A DNA stretch of 64,000 nt. It comes from Blepharisma stoltei (taxonomy: Eukaryota > Ciliophora > Heterotrichea > Heterotrichida > Blepharismidae). The position numbers and the translations under genes are program-made. Positions 44,560-63,908 of the stretch are shown here, in pieces; the stretch's first letter is position 1; each line of letters begins with the position of its first letter. The stretch spans positions 1,054,001-1,118,000 of the forward strand of contig CAJZBQ010000062.1 in the NCBI GenBank assembly GCA_914767885.1, read 5' to 3'. The notes under the pieces were generated by a model. The model did not search any database. It saw nothing but the letters and a program-made list of their open reading frames with translations, and was not told the origin of the DNA.

Positions 44560-45102
44560 ATGCTCCCACAAAATCCTCTTGAAAAGCGCTACTCATACTG
44601 GTTCACAGCTTCAGACTCCACCAAAACTGCTACTGATTATGGCGATTCCATCAAAATAATCGGCTCATTCGGGACTGTTGAAGAATTCTGGCAATATTAT
44701 TCCCACCTCAAAAAGCCTGACGACGTCCCACTAAACACTGAATACCACGTCTTTCAAGAAGGAATCAGGCCTATGTGGGAAGATGAAGCCAACAAGAAAG
44801 GAGCCAGGTGGATCTTGAGAATCAAAAAAGGCGCTGCGTCCTTGTTTTGGGAAGAATTATTGATCACGATGATCGGGGAACAATTTGACGTGGCTGACGA
44901 GATCTGCGGAGTCGCTGTTTCTGTGAGGGGAAATGAGGACATTTTTTCAGTGTGGATTAGGAGTGGCCAAGACTTGTCAGTCAAAAATTCAGTAAAGGAG
45001 ACGCTGAAGAGGATTTGGAAACTTAATGACAATGTGTATTTAGAGTATAAGGAACACCCAACTGCGCAGAGGACTCATCCAAGACATAAGCACAATTATT
45101 AA
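44560..45102 (+). CDS. eIF4E class II (4EHP-like) cap-binding protein
   Basis: 180 residues, uninterrupted, no IES or intron. It matches eIF4E along its length: NPLEKRYSYWF, VEEFWQYYSHL, GIRPMWEDEANKKGARWIL, FWEELLITMIGEQF, ICGVAVSVRG, IFSVWIRSG. At the positions of human eIF4E W43 and W56 the residues are Tyr (KRYSYWF and ATDYGDSI), the hallmark of class II (4EHP/eIF4E2), while W102 (PMWED) is kept. Class II proteins bind cap more weakly and often act in translational repression. Flanked by intergenic DNA on both sides. Confidence 0.93.
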   Translation: MLPQNPLEKRYSYWFTASDSTKTATDYGDSIKIIGSFGTVEEFWQYYSHLKKPDDVPLNTEYHVFQEGIRPMWEDEANKKGARWILRIKKGAASLFWEELLITMIGEQFDVADEICGVAVSVRGNEDIFSVWIRSGQDLSVKNSVKETLKRIWKLNDNVYLEYKEHPTAQRTHPRHKHNY

Positions 45103-45914
45103 AGCTTTTCGGGTAATTGAGATAAGCTTCTTTTATGTTTTAAAATAGTTAGATTGAAAGCAATGGATATTTAAATTGATGAAGTTTGGGTAATAATTAT
45201 TAAAATTAGTATTAGAGCTTTGAAAGGAATTTTGGAATCATATTGTCAATAATCTTCCATAATTAATTGGCAATATGAGTGTTTGATTTGTTTTTATAAT
45301 CGGCTTCATGCTTTTTGACCGGAGTATTTTCCTCGTGTGGCATTTCGGGTATTGCTAGTCGAATTTTTTTTCCTTATGAGACATTTGATAGAATTTTACT
45401 GTTTTTCTGGGCAACTAAGAGGAAAAAGTTTCGATCAACAGTCCGAAATGTCACATGAGGGAAAAAATCATATCATATACTACAAACAATTATAATCGAT
45501 GCTAAACATAGAATAAAAGCTTAATAGCTGTTTAAGATGGCAAATAATATTTCAAAAATCATAATTTTCTTTTATTGTTTGGTTTGCATAGGTTTTTTCC
45601 TTAATTTTCCTAAGTAAAATACAATTTTCTCTTTAATTAGTAATTTCTTACCAGTCACATCTATCTCGAATTTTGCCAATTTTATTTTAGGCTCAGATTT
45701 TAATTATTAACCTAAGCTCTTTCAAAGTACTTCTTCTTATTTTAGATAAAACATATCTTTTTTCTCCAAATTTTTCATAATATTTCCAATTTTTCTTCTT
45801 TTCTTTTCACCAATCTTCCTATAATTTCTTCTCTTCTCTTAAATCCTCCTTTCCTCATAACTTATTTCTCAATCATTTTTATTATTTTCGATTATTTTCA
45901 CCACGCCCATATTT
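45103..45914. other. Intergenic with an inverted repeat
   Basis: No gene supported. At about 45330-45470, TTTTCCTCGTGTGGCATTTC is matched by GAAATGTCACATGAGGGAAA in inverted order, a possible small hairpin element. The region before 45915 is pyrimidine-rich, like other 5' flanks here. Confidence 0.5.
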
Positions 45915-47195
45915 ATGGGAAATTGTTCTTGCTCAAAACCCAGCGAAACAACTGACTCAATTTCTTACTCCGAGTATCTTTCTATTAAAATCAAAGAAAA
46001 AGACTTCTCAGGCAGAGTCATTCAAAATGAAAAGGTCGAATTCAAAGTAACTTTCCCTGCCTTTCAGCATTCCCAAGAAATTCAGTTAAGCCCTTATAAA
46101 TTTTTTATATCAGGATGTGTCCTTCCAGGACTAGACCCCAGAGGTATGATGGACAAAGAATGCCAAGACAACCTTTTCTTCATCGAAAAAGAATCCTCAA
46201 TCCTTGCAGCACTATTTGACGGCCATGGTCGTGAAGGCTTAAAAGTAGTCGAATTCTGCAACAAATTCATGAAGGAATATTTCCAAGCCAACATTGCAGA
46301 CTTTAAAAACAACCCTGAAGAATCTGTAAAAAAAATCATCATAGAATGCGATAATGCTTTAAATAAACCAAATAGCAGAGTTGACTATTCCATATCAGGG
46401 ACAACTGCAGTCATAGCTTATATAGACACCACAGGGCTATATGTCGCCTCCGTTGGAGACTCCAGAGCAGTTTTAGCTACCGTCCCTACAAAAAATGAAG
46501 AAGTAAAGCAGCCGGCAAAAATTGACAAAAATAACCTATATAAGAGGTTTATAGAGCCAGGGAGGGTTTTAAATGCATTAGCCTTAACAGTAGACCAGAA
46601 ACCAAACCATCAAGAAGAACTGGAAAGGATTCAGCAGTCTGGAGGAAAAGTGCAACAACTTACTGATGAGAGAGGAAATAAAGTAGGGCCTTATAGAGTA
46701 TGAAAAAAGAATGGGACGTTGCCTGGACTTGCGATGAGCCGGTCTATAGGTGACGGGATCGGTAAAGAATGTGGCGTCATCGCTACCCCAATTTTCCATT
46801 TTTTCCAAATTTTCCCTGGAAAAGACCAATTTATTGTTATGGGTAGTGATGGGGTCTGAGATGTCATGGAAAATATTGAGGTCGTCAATTTTGTGGAAAA
46901 ATTCAGGTCAAGGTCATGCAAAATGGTGAGAAAAGAAACAGTTTATCCAGTCTCAGTAATTTTTATATAGCCGGAAAACTCAACTCCTGCACACTTATTA
47001 GCGGAAGAGTCAAGATATAGATGGTATGGGATCTGTGAAGACGAAGACGTCATGATTGATGATATTTCTGTAATTGTTATCGAAATAAGCTCGTTAATGC
47101 CAAGTTCAAGCCTAAATAATTTAGATCTGGAGGACAGGAGGACTGTTAGGCTTAACAGTTTACTCCCTTGTGAAAAGAAAAAATTAACGCATTAA
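45915..47195 (+). CDS. N-myristoylated PP2C-family phosphatase
   Basis: 45915-46955 and 46971-47195 (one 15-nt intron), 421 residues. MGNCSC at the start is a classical myristoylation plus palmitoylation signal, placing it at membranes. PP2C motifs: ALFDGHGREG, SGTTAVIAYI, ASVGDSRAVL, LTVDQKPNHQEELERI, GLAMSRSIGD, IVMGSDGVWDVM, and DISVIVIEI at the end. Two TGA codons are Trp (46701-46703, 46857-46859); the second sits in the invariant GVWD motif, the single best proof of the code in this window. All metal-binding aspartates are present. Long insertions occur between motifs. This is the second PP2C here, distinct from that at 21481. Confidence 0.95.
46956..46970 (+). other. 15-nt intron
   Basis: GTAATTTTTATATAG. 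Removal joins VYPVS to PENSTPAHLLAEES and removes an in-frame TAG. Same sequence as the intron in the dynein light chain gene. Confidence 0.95.
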
Positions 47196-47349
47196 TCAAG
47201 GTTTTTTGGTATTTTTTTTTAAAATTCTAATTGCTAATATTGTAGATAAAAATCCAATTTAAAATATAATTGGCTAGAGATTTGTATACAAATATTTTTT
47301 ATAAAATTTGGCTGCTCATATGAATGGCTTCTTATGATTTTATAGAATC

Positions 47350-47577
47350 ATGGAGAGGGGTGAGTTAGGGAATATTCCTAATGAGGCTACGAAAATGCAG
47401 CCTGGGACAGCAAGAAGTGATGCAGTGAGAGGTAGCTTTATTCCAGCTAAGGATCCTAAAGCAAAAAAAGCAAGGATTGATGCTAAAAGGGGGTCTTATT
47501 TGCCGGTGGGGAGTGAGGAGGAAAGCCATGAAACATTAGATGGTGTGCCATTTGTAGAAGAAGAAAAAAAGCAATAA
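47350..47577 (+). CDS. Small protein with duplicated DAxRGSxxP motif
   Basis: 75 residues, uninterrupted. Contains two related segments, SDAVRGSFIPAKD and IDAKRGSYLPVGS, separated by a Lys-rich spacer, and an acidic end (VPFVEEEKKQ). The doubled motif argues for a real gene despite the small size. No family recognised. Confidence 0.65.
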   Translation: MERGELGNIPNEATKMQPGTARSDAVRGSFIPAKDPKAKKARIDAKRGSYLPVGSEEESHETLDGVPFVEEEKKQ

Positions 47578-47721
47578 TATTGATATTTAATATAACCGGA
47601 ATTATAATTGATAGTAAAAATATTTCAAACTGAGAATTTTATATAAGAAATAATTATAGAGTTTTAATAAATGAGAGAAATATATATTTAAATAGAAAAC
47701 CCTCAAAAGAATAAATTCAAA

Positions 47722-50700
47722 ATGTTTCCACTAAATCGCAGCCGAACTCTTCCAATTGACCACGACAACCCTCCTACACACCGATCAGCAACCCCTCTAA
47801 TTCAGGTAAACAGGACCCCAAAGATTGATACAGAATTTCCAAATTTCGAGCTCCCAGAGTTAAAATTATCTCCTTCATTTCCTATAAGTAAAGTAACTTC
47901 TAGACGCTGCTCAGACTCATCTGAGGACATAACTGACGAAGAATCAGAAGAAGAAAAAGACACAATTACAATTATTCCAAGCTCCCCCAATGACTTATTG
48001 TCATGACACAAAGCGAAACAGCAAGCAATAATAGACAACATCCGGCTTGCAAAAGAAGAAGAAATCGCTAACACTTCTAGGCTTTACCGGAAGAGTTTTA
48101 CGAAGGCTTTAGAAGATTCGATGGCTCAGCAAAAGTTGGAATATATCAAAACAATCACAAGTTTGAGGAATGAAGCTTATGAAATCAAAGGGGTGATTTC
48201 CAAAAGAGACTATACTATTACGTATCTGGCTGATATGCTTACTGATACTTATTTACTAGATTTAAGATGAATTTATCAGTCTAGGCTGTGGAAAAAAGTA
48301 AATTTTTATATGAATGCGTCAATGTGCATATTTAAAAATAATTATATACAATTAACGGAACAAAGAATAAAGTTAGGGAAAACTGATAAATTCTCGATTG
48401 AGCCGGAAAACTCAGAAGAAAAAGTGCCTGAAATAATTGAGCCAAAAGACAAAAATTTGCTTGCAGAAGTCCAAAGTTTGAAGCTACAGATAAAATCATT
48501 GAAAAATGTCTGTGAAATGTACCAAGAAGATGCTTCAAAAGCCAACGAAAAAGTTAAAAAGCTAGAACAAGAAAAGAAGGAACTAATAAGAGCTTATGAA
48601 GAAGAAGTAAACGAGTTAAAAACACAATTAAATGCAAAGACATTACTTCCTCTGTAGAAATAAAATGATGGCGTTGATGGAAATTGGACTCCTAGGAGCA
48701 CTCCCTGTGGAGCAGTAGGACCCATCCTGATGAAGCTGAAAACAGGTTTCTATCCCTCTTTGAGCGGGTCTTCAGGTTCGGGAAAGCATTGACAAAGAGA
48801 GAAGTTTTGTTTCTCCCTGAAGGTTTTCCTGTCCTGCCAGATGGGCTAAACAGGTTTTGTCTACAACATGCTTCTTCTTATCGGGACCACAGAGGCACCA
48901 TTCGGTGGCACTGTCCTGGGAGCTGATCCCTTAGACAGGAAGTTTAGATAGGAATCAGCAGGGCAGCCTTCAATTTCCTGACTTGAGCTCCGAAGTCTAT
49001 GGAGACTGCTTTTAGAGCCAATGAGGCAAAGACTATAGCTCATACCCCTTTATAGATTTCTTTATCGAGCAAAATGTACTGGATTATTGAACGACCAAGA
49101 GAGACTCTATTAAAGGAACGGGCTGGATATCTATATCAGGAAGTGCTAAAAAGTGGCATGTCAAAAAATGGTGACAAGTCTGAAAAAAATTGACAAATAA
49201 ACGCGCCAATTTTTAAAATGGATTTATTATTAAAATAATTTAAAACTTAAGATACCAATTAGACAGAAGATATTATTGCATTATATATAGGCTTTAGATA
49301 TTTTGATTTATATATATATACTTAAATTTAATAATAGCTGTGAAAATCAAAAACTTGCAACTCAATGTGCATTTTTTCCGGCTCGATGGAATTTCTTTAT
49401 TTTATGCTAATTTATATATGAAGACTAGAGCTATAATTTGCAAAGTGCGTGGCTTGTGATTTTAAATATATAAGAAGTTCTTATCGACTCATATTAGAAG
49501 TACTTAGCAAAAATTCAATATGGCTTATAAGCGAAAATCAAAAACTTGCAACTCGATGTGCATTTTTTCCGGCTCGATAGAATTTCTTTATCTTATGCTA
49601 ATTTATTTATGAAGACTAAAACCATAATTTGCAAAGTGTGTGGCTTGTGATTTAAATATATACAAAGTTCTTATCGACTCATATGATGTGTACTTAGCAT
49701 AATTAAATATTGACTAAAATTAAAATATCTTAAGTTTTAAATTATTTTAATAATAAATCCATTTTAAAAATTGGCGCGTTTATTTGTCAATTTTTTTCAG
49801 ACTTTTCATCATTTTTTGACATGTCTCTTTTTAGCACTTCCTGATATAGATATCCAGCTCGTTCCTTTAATAGAGTCTCTCTTGGTCGTTCAATAATCCA
49901 GTACATTTTTGCTCGATAAAGAAATCTATAAAAGGGGTATGAGCTATATTGAGTTGCCCACTTCTGGCAAGTTTAACATTTTTAATTTAATTTACTCCCT
50001 CTATAAGCAACAAAAAAATTTTTGATCTGATCAGTTTTTTAATATAAAAATGCATAGTAAATTCTTTTTCTAGAAAATTTAAAAAATCTCAATTGGAAAG
50101 TAAAATTTTGTTTTAAAGTGCAGTCTGTTTAAAATTAAACAGAATAAGCGAGAGATTTCATTATATATCACTTATACAAAAAACTTTTTGCTGGCTCACC
50201 TAGGGTGGCTTCAATGGCTTTACTCATTCGCGGAGGAGAATTTAGAATATCAAGAGTATATTAAAACAAAAAACAAAGAGTAACCTATAAACAGGCTTGA
50301 AAATATTAGATTTGAAAGTAAAAAAGAAATCGAGCTGAGAGACATTTTATTAGAAAGATTCAAAGACCATGTAGAAATCCTAAAAGGGGAGTTAAAAAAC
50401 GCAAAAATTGTTCTACAAAGTCCGAGGCTAAGAATGCAATACCATGAAAAGCTTAAAGATTACGTTGATGAGGTGCAGAATTCGAGTCCTTTGTCAGAGA
50501 CTCAAAAGTCCTTGGTAAGGAAAAATTCGCCAAAAACACCTCGACAAGAAAAAAAATCGAAATTGATAATAAAGGCTGAGGGAACGACGGACGCGAGCAT
50601 TTTGGATCGAAGCTATGTGGTTCGACAGATCTCGCCTCAAAAGAGGCCCACAACCTCTTCAACGCCCCGTTATTCGTTTCTACGAGTAAAGCCTGATACA

Positions 50701-50742
50701 GCGATTTGTGAACGCAGACACACAAAAACCCCAGAATTATAA
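47722..50742 (+). CDS. Coiled-coil protein split by a 1.64 kb IES
   Basis: Segments 47722-48645 and 50290-50742 give 458 residues, in frame. The N-terminal third is Pro/Ser-rich and acidic (CSDSSEDITDEESEEEKD), then long coiled coils follow (HKAKQQAIIDNIRLAKEEEI; LQIKSLKNVCEMYQEDASKA; EEEVNELKTQLNAKTL joined to NRLENIR FESKKEIELRD). The C-terminus is basic and Ser/Thr/Pro-rich (PKTPRQEKKSKL). TGA is Trp at 48004-48006 and 48268-48270. No family recognised; such proteins are often cytoskeletal. Both halves lack a sensible end or start unless joined, which supports the large IES. Confidence 0.75.
49034..49948. mobile_element. 915-bp element with about 190-bp terminal inverted repeats
   Basis: Ends TATAGCTCATACCCCTTTAT and its reverse complement. 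Inverted repeats run nearly unbroken for about 190 bp each (to about 49230 and 49745). The centre has two direct copies (from about 49338 and 49525) of a 160-bp unit starting near AAATCAAAAACTTGCAACTC. No open frame, so non-autonomous. TA at both edges. Confidence 0.85.
49989..50240 (-). mobile_element. Decayed MITE family A copy
   Basis: TTTACTCCCTCTATAAGCAA at one end, then AAATTTAAAAAATCTCAATTGG, GTTTAAAATTAAACAGAATAAG and GGTGGCTTCAATGGCTTTAC near the other end, in the order of a reversed family A element. About 100 bp shorter than complete copies. Confidence 0.7.
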
Positions 50743-50784
50743 TAATTTAATTAAACCTAACTTTCCTCTAAATATTTATTAGAA

Positions 50785-51531
50785 ATGGTAATTCTTACAT
50801 AGTCCAGGCGATATGACTCCAAAACGACCACCTTCACCCCTGAAGGCCGTCTCATGCAAGTGGAATACGCAATGGAAGCCATCAACAACGCAGGATCTAC
50901 AGTTGGCGTCCTCTGTTCTGAAGGCATCGTCATCGGCGCAGAACGAAAACAGACCTCCAAGCTTTTAGAAAGGTCCAAACATAGCGAAAAAATGTACCAA
51001 ATTGACGAACACGTCGTATGTGCAGCCGCAGGACTTACAGCAGACGCCAACATCCTCATAAATCATGCTAGGATCATCAGTCAACAATATCAATATACCT
51101 ATCATGAGCTTATGCCTGTAGAACAGCTCGTCAGACAGCTTTGTAACTCAAAACAAGGCTACACCCAGCACGGTGGGCTCAGACCATTTGGGGTCTCCTT
51201 CTTATATGCAGGCTGGGACCCTATTTATGGCTTCCAATTATATTGTTCTGATCCTAGTGGAAACTATTTAGGCTGGAAAGCCATTGCGATTGGGGCAAAT
51301 AATCAGTCAGCGTCAGGGATTTTAAAGCAAGATTACGAAGAAAATTTCACCTTGAGGCAGTCACTAGGATTGGTAGCAAAAGTGATTACAAAGTCAATGG
51401 ACACGACATCGCCAACGCCAGATAAGCTAGAAATCATTGTACTGACAAGGCAAAATGGAAAAGTGGTTTATAAGACACTGAGGGATGAAGAGGTACAAGA
51501 AATATTGACGGAGTTTAAGATCGTAAGCTAA
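50785..51531 (+). CDS. 20S proteasome subunit alpha-3 (PSMA4/alpha type 4)
   Basis: Exons 50785-50787 (ATG only) and 50803-51531, 243 residues. After removal of a 15-nt intron the start reads MSRRYDSKTTTFTPEGRLMQVEYAMEAI, a near perfect alpha-subunit N-terminus (the gate-forming YDS and the QVEYA motif). Downstream motifs: DANILINHARII, QLVRQLCNSKQGYTQHGGLRPFGVS, GWDPIYGFQLYCSDPSGNYLGWKA and ILKQDYEE. These match the PSMA4 type best (SRRYDS start, GGLRPFGVSFLY, DPSGNYLGWKA). The C-terminus is shorter than the animal protein, lacking its Lys/Glu-rich tail. Confidence 0.95.
50788..50802 (+). other. 15-nt intron directly after the start codon
   Basis: GTAATTCTTACATAG. Placed between the ATG and the second codon; without removal, TAG ends the frame after five codons. 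Confidence 0.95.
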
Positions 51532-51845
51532 TTACTTGGATTTTAATTATAGGATGAGGGATTTTTTATATATAATGGAGAAAGAGAGCAGTCTGCTGAA
51601 AAAATAGCGTCAGATTTGCGAAAAAGGCAGAGTCAGTCGTGATGCCCGTTATTTCTATTAGTTTTATTTTTTTGTCCTTCTGTTATTTCATTATAATGAG
51701 TTTTAAGATAATAGTAAATTAATATTAAGCAGAATAATACCATTGATTATTTCATAAAAAATAGAAGGTAAAGGGTACGAAAGCAAGCCACTAATCTATT
51801 CTATTCCATATCATATTTATTTTTCTAAAAATTCATTAATTTTTA

Positions 51846-60723
<8,878 letters not shown>

Positions 60724-60832
60724 TTATTAAACACAAACTGCAAACTTCCTATAATATCTCTGCTATAGAAACAAAAATTAAGAAAATTTCATTATATTTG
60801 ATTTAAATTTTCCATTTTTCAACAAAAATTAG

Positions 60833-61375
60833 TTAGTTAGTAATGTTCAAATATTTCAGCTCACCAGCTGTCGCTTTATTTGATAGTAGAAATCTTTGGA
60901 TACTTAAATCAATTTCTCGGACTTTATCATAATCGAGGGTTGCTAGAAGTTTTATCATAAAATTCACGTCTTTGCATTGGTTTGGTAAAAATACAGAAAT
61001 TGCTTCACTGGCGATGCACATTTTATAGAGACTGGGAGGGGACAGAGGGTCTTGTTTGTAAAAGGTTTTGGGGAAATAGTAATCTTTGGCGTCGAGAAGT
61101 CTTAAGGCTCGTTTTTCTCCAGTAAAAAGCTGACGTAAATAGTCTTGGTTGACGTTGTTGATTTCGGGGAGAAGCCTTTGGTTTATATGATTGAAAAATT
61201 GGTAATAGTCTTCTTTGGTGTGCAAGCGGAGACTTATATCTTTGTAGGAAACGTCAATTGGCTGGTTTTCGGAGTGATAAGGGTCAAGAGTTTCTGGCTG
61301 TGGAGCTGAATCTTCGTATTCTCCAGATTGAGGGTCAGCATTTGGAGCTTCGGGTGCTTGGAATTCTTCTGTCAT
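60833..61375 (-). CDS. Unknown 180-residue protein
   Basis: Uninterrupted frame from ATG 61375 to TAA at 60833. The first 50 residues are Pro/Glu/Asp-rich and disordered (EAPNADPQSGEYEDSAP). The rest is a compact helical domain (LHTKEDYYQFFNHINQRLLPEIN, LDAKDYYFPKTFYKQDPLSPP, VFLPNQCKDVNFMIKLLATLDYDKVREIDL). No family recognised. It lies about 110 bp upstream of the BEACH gene on the same strand. Confidence 0.75.
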   Translation of the reverse strand: MTEEFQAPEAPNADPQSGEYEDSAPQPETLDPYHSENQPIDVSYKDISLRLHTKEDYYQFFNHINQRLLPEINNVNQDYLRQLFTGEKRALRLLDAKDYYFPKTFYKQDPLSPPSLYKMCIASEAISVFLPNQCKDVNFMIKLLATLDYDKVREIDLSIQRFLLSNKATAGELKYLNITN

Positions 61376-61804
61376 TTTATTATATAAGGGGGATCTGAAA
61401 AATATGATTTTTATGGAATTTTTTAATAAATTTTAGTTTTTATGCAATTTAAAATATTAATAAATGGCCTATAAGCTACTGATAATTCATCATATTTTTA
61501 ATTTTTATTTATGACTTTTGATGACAAGTTAAGTGCAGACGCTGTAATGTGCACCATACAACTTGTCAAGTATAAATAGGAACAGAAAAACCATAAAATT
61601 TCTCTTTTCGGCAGGTATCTCCAAACTATAGACAAAGATCCCACAATCAACACCTATAGGTGCAAAGTGTCATGTCTCACTTATTTATTATGTCAATTAT
61701 TTTATAAAAATACCATAAATCTTGGCCCTATTTATCCAGAGTCAGCTTATCTGCAAAACAACAAATTTGTTAATAATACATTTTTTATAGAATTAATGTT
61801 AGGC
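61376..61804. other. Intergenic
   Basis: No supported gene. A small inverted repeat, GACAAGTT / AACTTGTC, lies at about 61520-61560. A short open stretch on the plus strand near 61610-61690 is too short to call. Confidence 0.45.
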
Positions 61805-63508
61805 TTAAGGGATCTTCATTTTAATCATAACATGCCAAATCTTATGACCCAATTTTTTTAGACAGTCTGTAGTCAATGTTTCACCATCAAGAAACTGATT
61901 TTGACATCCTTCACATAAATCGAAATCAATGCAATGGGCACATTTGTAGCGATTTCCAGTAACTTTTCCATCACAATGCCCAAAATCAGAGTTGTCACAT
62001 GTACAAGTATGATTTTTATCTTCTTGGTCAGACGAATACTCTATATTTTCATAATTAGAAGCCCCGAACTTTAGCTTATTTAACTGTCTTGCATTTGGAG
62101 AGATCAAAAATGTAGAATGCGAGTGGGCAAATTTTCCTGATCCTTTTGCATTGTGTTTAATATTTTTTTCGCAATTATCACAGTGGTAATGGTTTGGTTC
62201 GCAATATAAACACAAATATTGGGTATCATTGTCAGTAAATTTTAAGTTACAAATATTGCATTTTAAGCCTTTTTTAATTGAAAATCCTGGAAATTGATCC
62301 TTAAATATTTTATTTGCATCAGAAAAAGTTTTCTTGAAATTTATAGCCGCTTTTCCATCAATTTTAAAAGCAGAAATAAATCATCTGATAGCTACTTCTT
62401 TTTTATCTAGTTCATAAAGAATTTGGCCCTTTAAAACTAAGAGATTCACTTCATTAGGATATGTAGCTATGCCTTCATTAACGATGGATAAAGCTTCAAT
62501 TTTCTTTCCAATTAGATTTAGAATGTACCCTCTCCAGGAAAATCTATTAGTTGGAGATGCCTTAGTTTTTATGGCTTCACTATAAGCATCAAATGCCTCC
62601 TCATTTCTACCTAAACCAATCAATGCAATTACTTTAAGCGAGTGTAAAAATCCATCTTTTGGCTTTATTTTAATATATTCATTGCATAAATCCAAGGCTT
62701 TGCCGTTTTGTCCTTCGCTTAAAAATTTATCGATTATTTTATAGCATTCATCATCAGTTTTTCTGTCAAAACCTTGCCTATTTTCTTCAGCTTCTTAAGA
62801 CTTAACTATCCATTCTTGGCACAATTTTATGATGTCAGATTTGCAAATTTTAAAAAAAAATTCTGAATCTGGGTTCTGGAGCAGAACTTGCTTAGCAAAT
62901 TCGTCATAGTAGTTAGGATCTTTTCCAATTTGCAAAATAGTTGCTATGTTTGCTTCATCACTTGCCATCATGCTAAACCAATTATCAGCAACTTGTTTTA
63001 TCGTAAGATCACTGCCTGGAAATAATGGGTCTCTTGATTGGTTTAGGTCTCCTTTCTCAATTTCAGCAATTTTTAATTCTTGATTGCCCTCACTTGAAGC
63101 TATCTCTGAGGGGGATTTATTATAATTTTGATCAGCTTCTATCTTTTCTGATTCTTGGTGGTCTTCCTCTTTTGATGTAGCAGATTTTTCTATTATCATA
63201 AAAGGGCTTATATAGCTATTCGCTGGATTTGAAGATTCTGTTTTTTCAGCTTGAGGAATAGAACTTTTGACTACCTTTGGGGCAGAAATGATAGAATCGG
63301 CTTTATTTGTTTTATATTTGCTGAATAGTAAAAATAATTTTGGATCTGTTGATGCATTAATTTTATTGAATTCTTGATCTGGTTTAATTTTTTTCCCTTT
63401 AGATATTATGTCGAAATTTTGCTTAAAAGCACCAAGAATAGCTTGTTTTATCTCCTCACTGTTGGAATTTTCGTTTATATAAATGTAAAACGTCACATTT
63501 ACCCTCAT
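61805..63508 (-). CDS. TPR and ZZ-zinc-finger protein with one in-frame TAA
   Basis: One continuous frame of 567 codons except for a TAA at about 62793-62795. Upstream part (63508-62796): an N-terminal ubiquitin-like/PB1-like segment (VTFYIYINENSNSEEIKQ), a Ser/Glu-rich linker, and a helical domain with NPNYYDEFAKQVLLQNPDSEFF. Downstream part: TPR-like repeats (KALDLCNEYIKIKPKDGFLHSL, NEEAFDAYSEAIKTKASPTNR), a Cys/His cluster (CNICNLKFTDNDTQYLC) and a ZZ finger (HCDGKVTGNRYKCAHCIDFDLC). The downstream part has no ATG near its start, so the two parts probably form one protein and the TAA is an error, a recent mutation or a readthrough site. ZZ fingers bind protein tails or degradation signals; a role in ubiquitin or autophagy pathways is only a guess. 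Confidence 0.7.
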
Positions 63509-63659
63509 TATCAGTATAATTTTTTGATAATTATATAGATGTAGTGCATTATAATTTGATTTAGACCAAAATAGATATTTAGAGTTTAATCGGCATTTTA
63601 TAAGGCTGCTTCTTGATAAATACTCATTAAATATTTTCTAGAATCCAGCATAAAGAAAC

Positions 63660-63908
63660 TTATATTATGGAATTATCAAAACAATAATATATAGAGGAGT
63701 TTATATAAAGGCAACACAGACAAAAAACCGAAGATAGTTTAATGATCCTAAAAAGCTCATTAAAGTTTGTGTTTTTGTAATTAATTATAAAGCTTTCCTT
63801 GAAATATGACTTCAAAATCTTTTTTTGAGCACAAATAATAGGCTGCTTTAATTCGCTACTAGCGGAATTTTCGTTTATATAAACATAAAAAGGTAAAATT
63901 ATTCTCAT
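63660..63908 (-). pseudogene. Truncated paralogue of the adjacent TPR/ZZ protein N-terminus
   Basis: The 82-codon frame begins MRIILPFYVYINENSASSELKQPI, clearly related to MRVNVTFYIYINENSNSEEIKQAI of the neighbour at 63508. Similarity fades after about 30 residues, and the rest is AT-driven sequence ending in TAA. It is either a partial tandem duplicate (pseudogene) or a gene whose next segment lies behind an IES. Confidence 0.55.

Larger units (their letters stand above)
48646..50289. other. Inferred composite IES, 1644 bp
   Basis: TA 48644-48645 and TA 50288-50289. Contains a GC-rich block (48660-49033), a 915-bp element with long terminal inverted repeats (49034-49948) and a decayed MITE A (about 49989-50240). 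Excision joins TQLNAKTL to NRLENIRFESKK, extending the coiled coil. It is the largest gene-interrupting insert in the window. Confidence 0.75.

Noticed and set aside
51570-51700. Short frame after the proteasome gene ending in a hydrophobic segment (CPLFLLVLFFCPSVISL)
   Set aside because: Could be a tiny tail-anchored protein, but no start codon fits the frame and an in-frame TAG stands just upstream.
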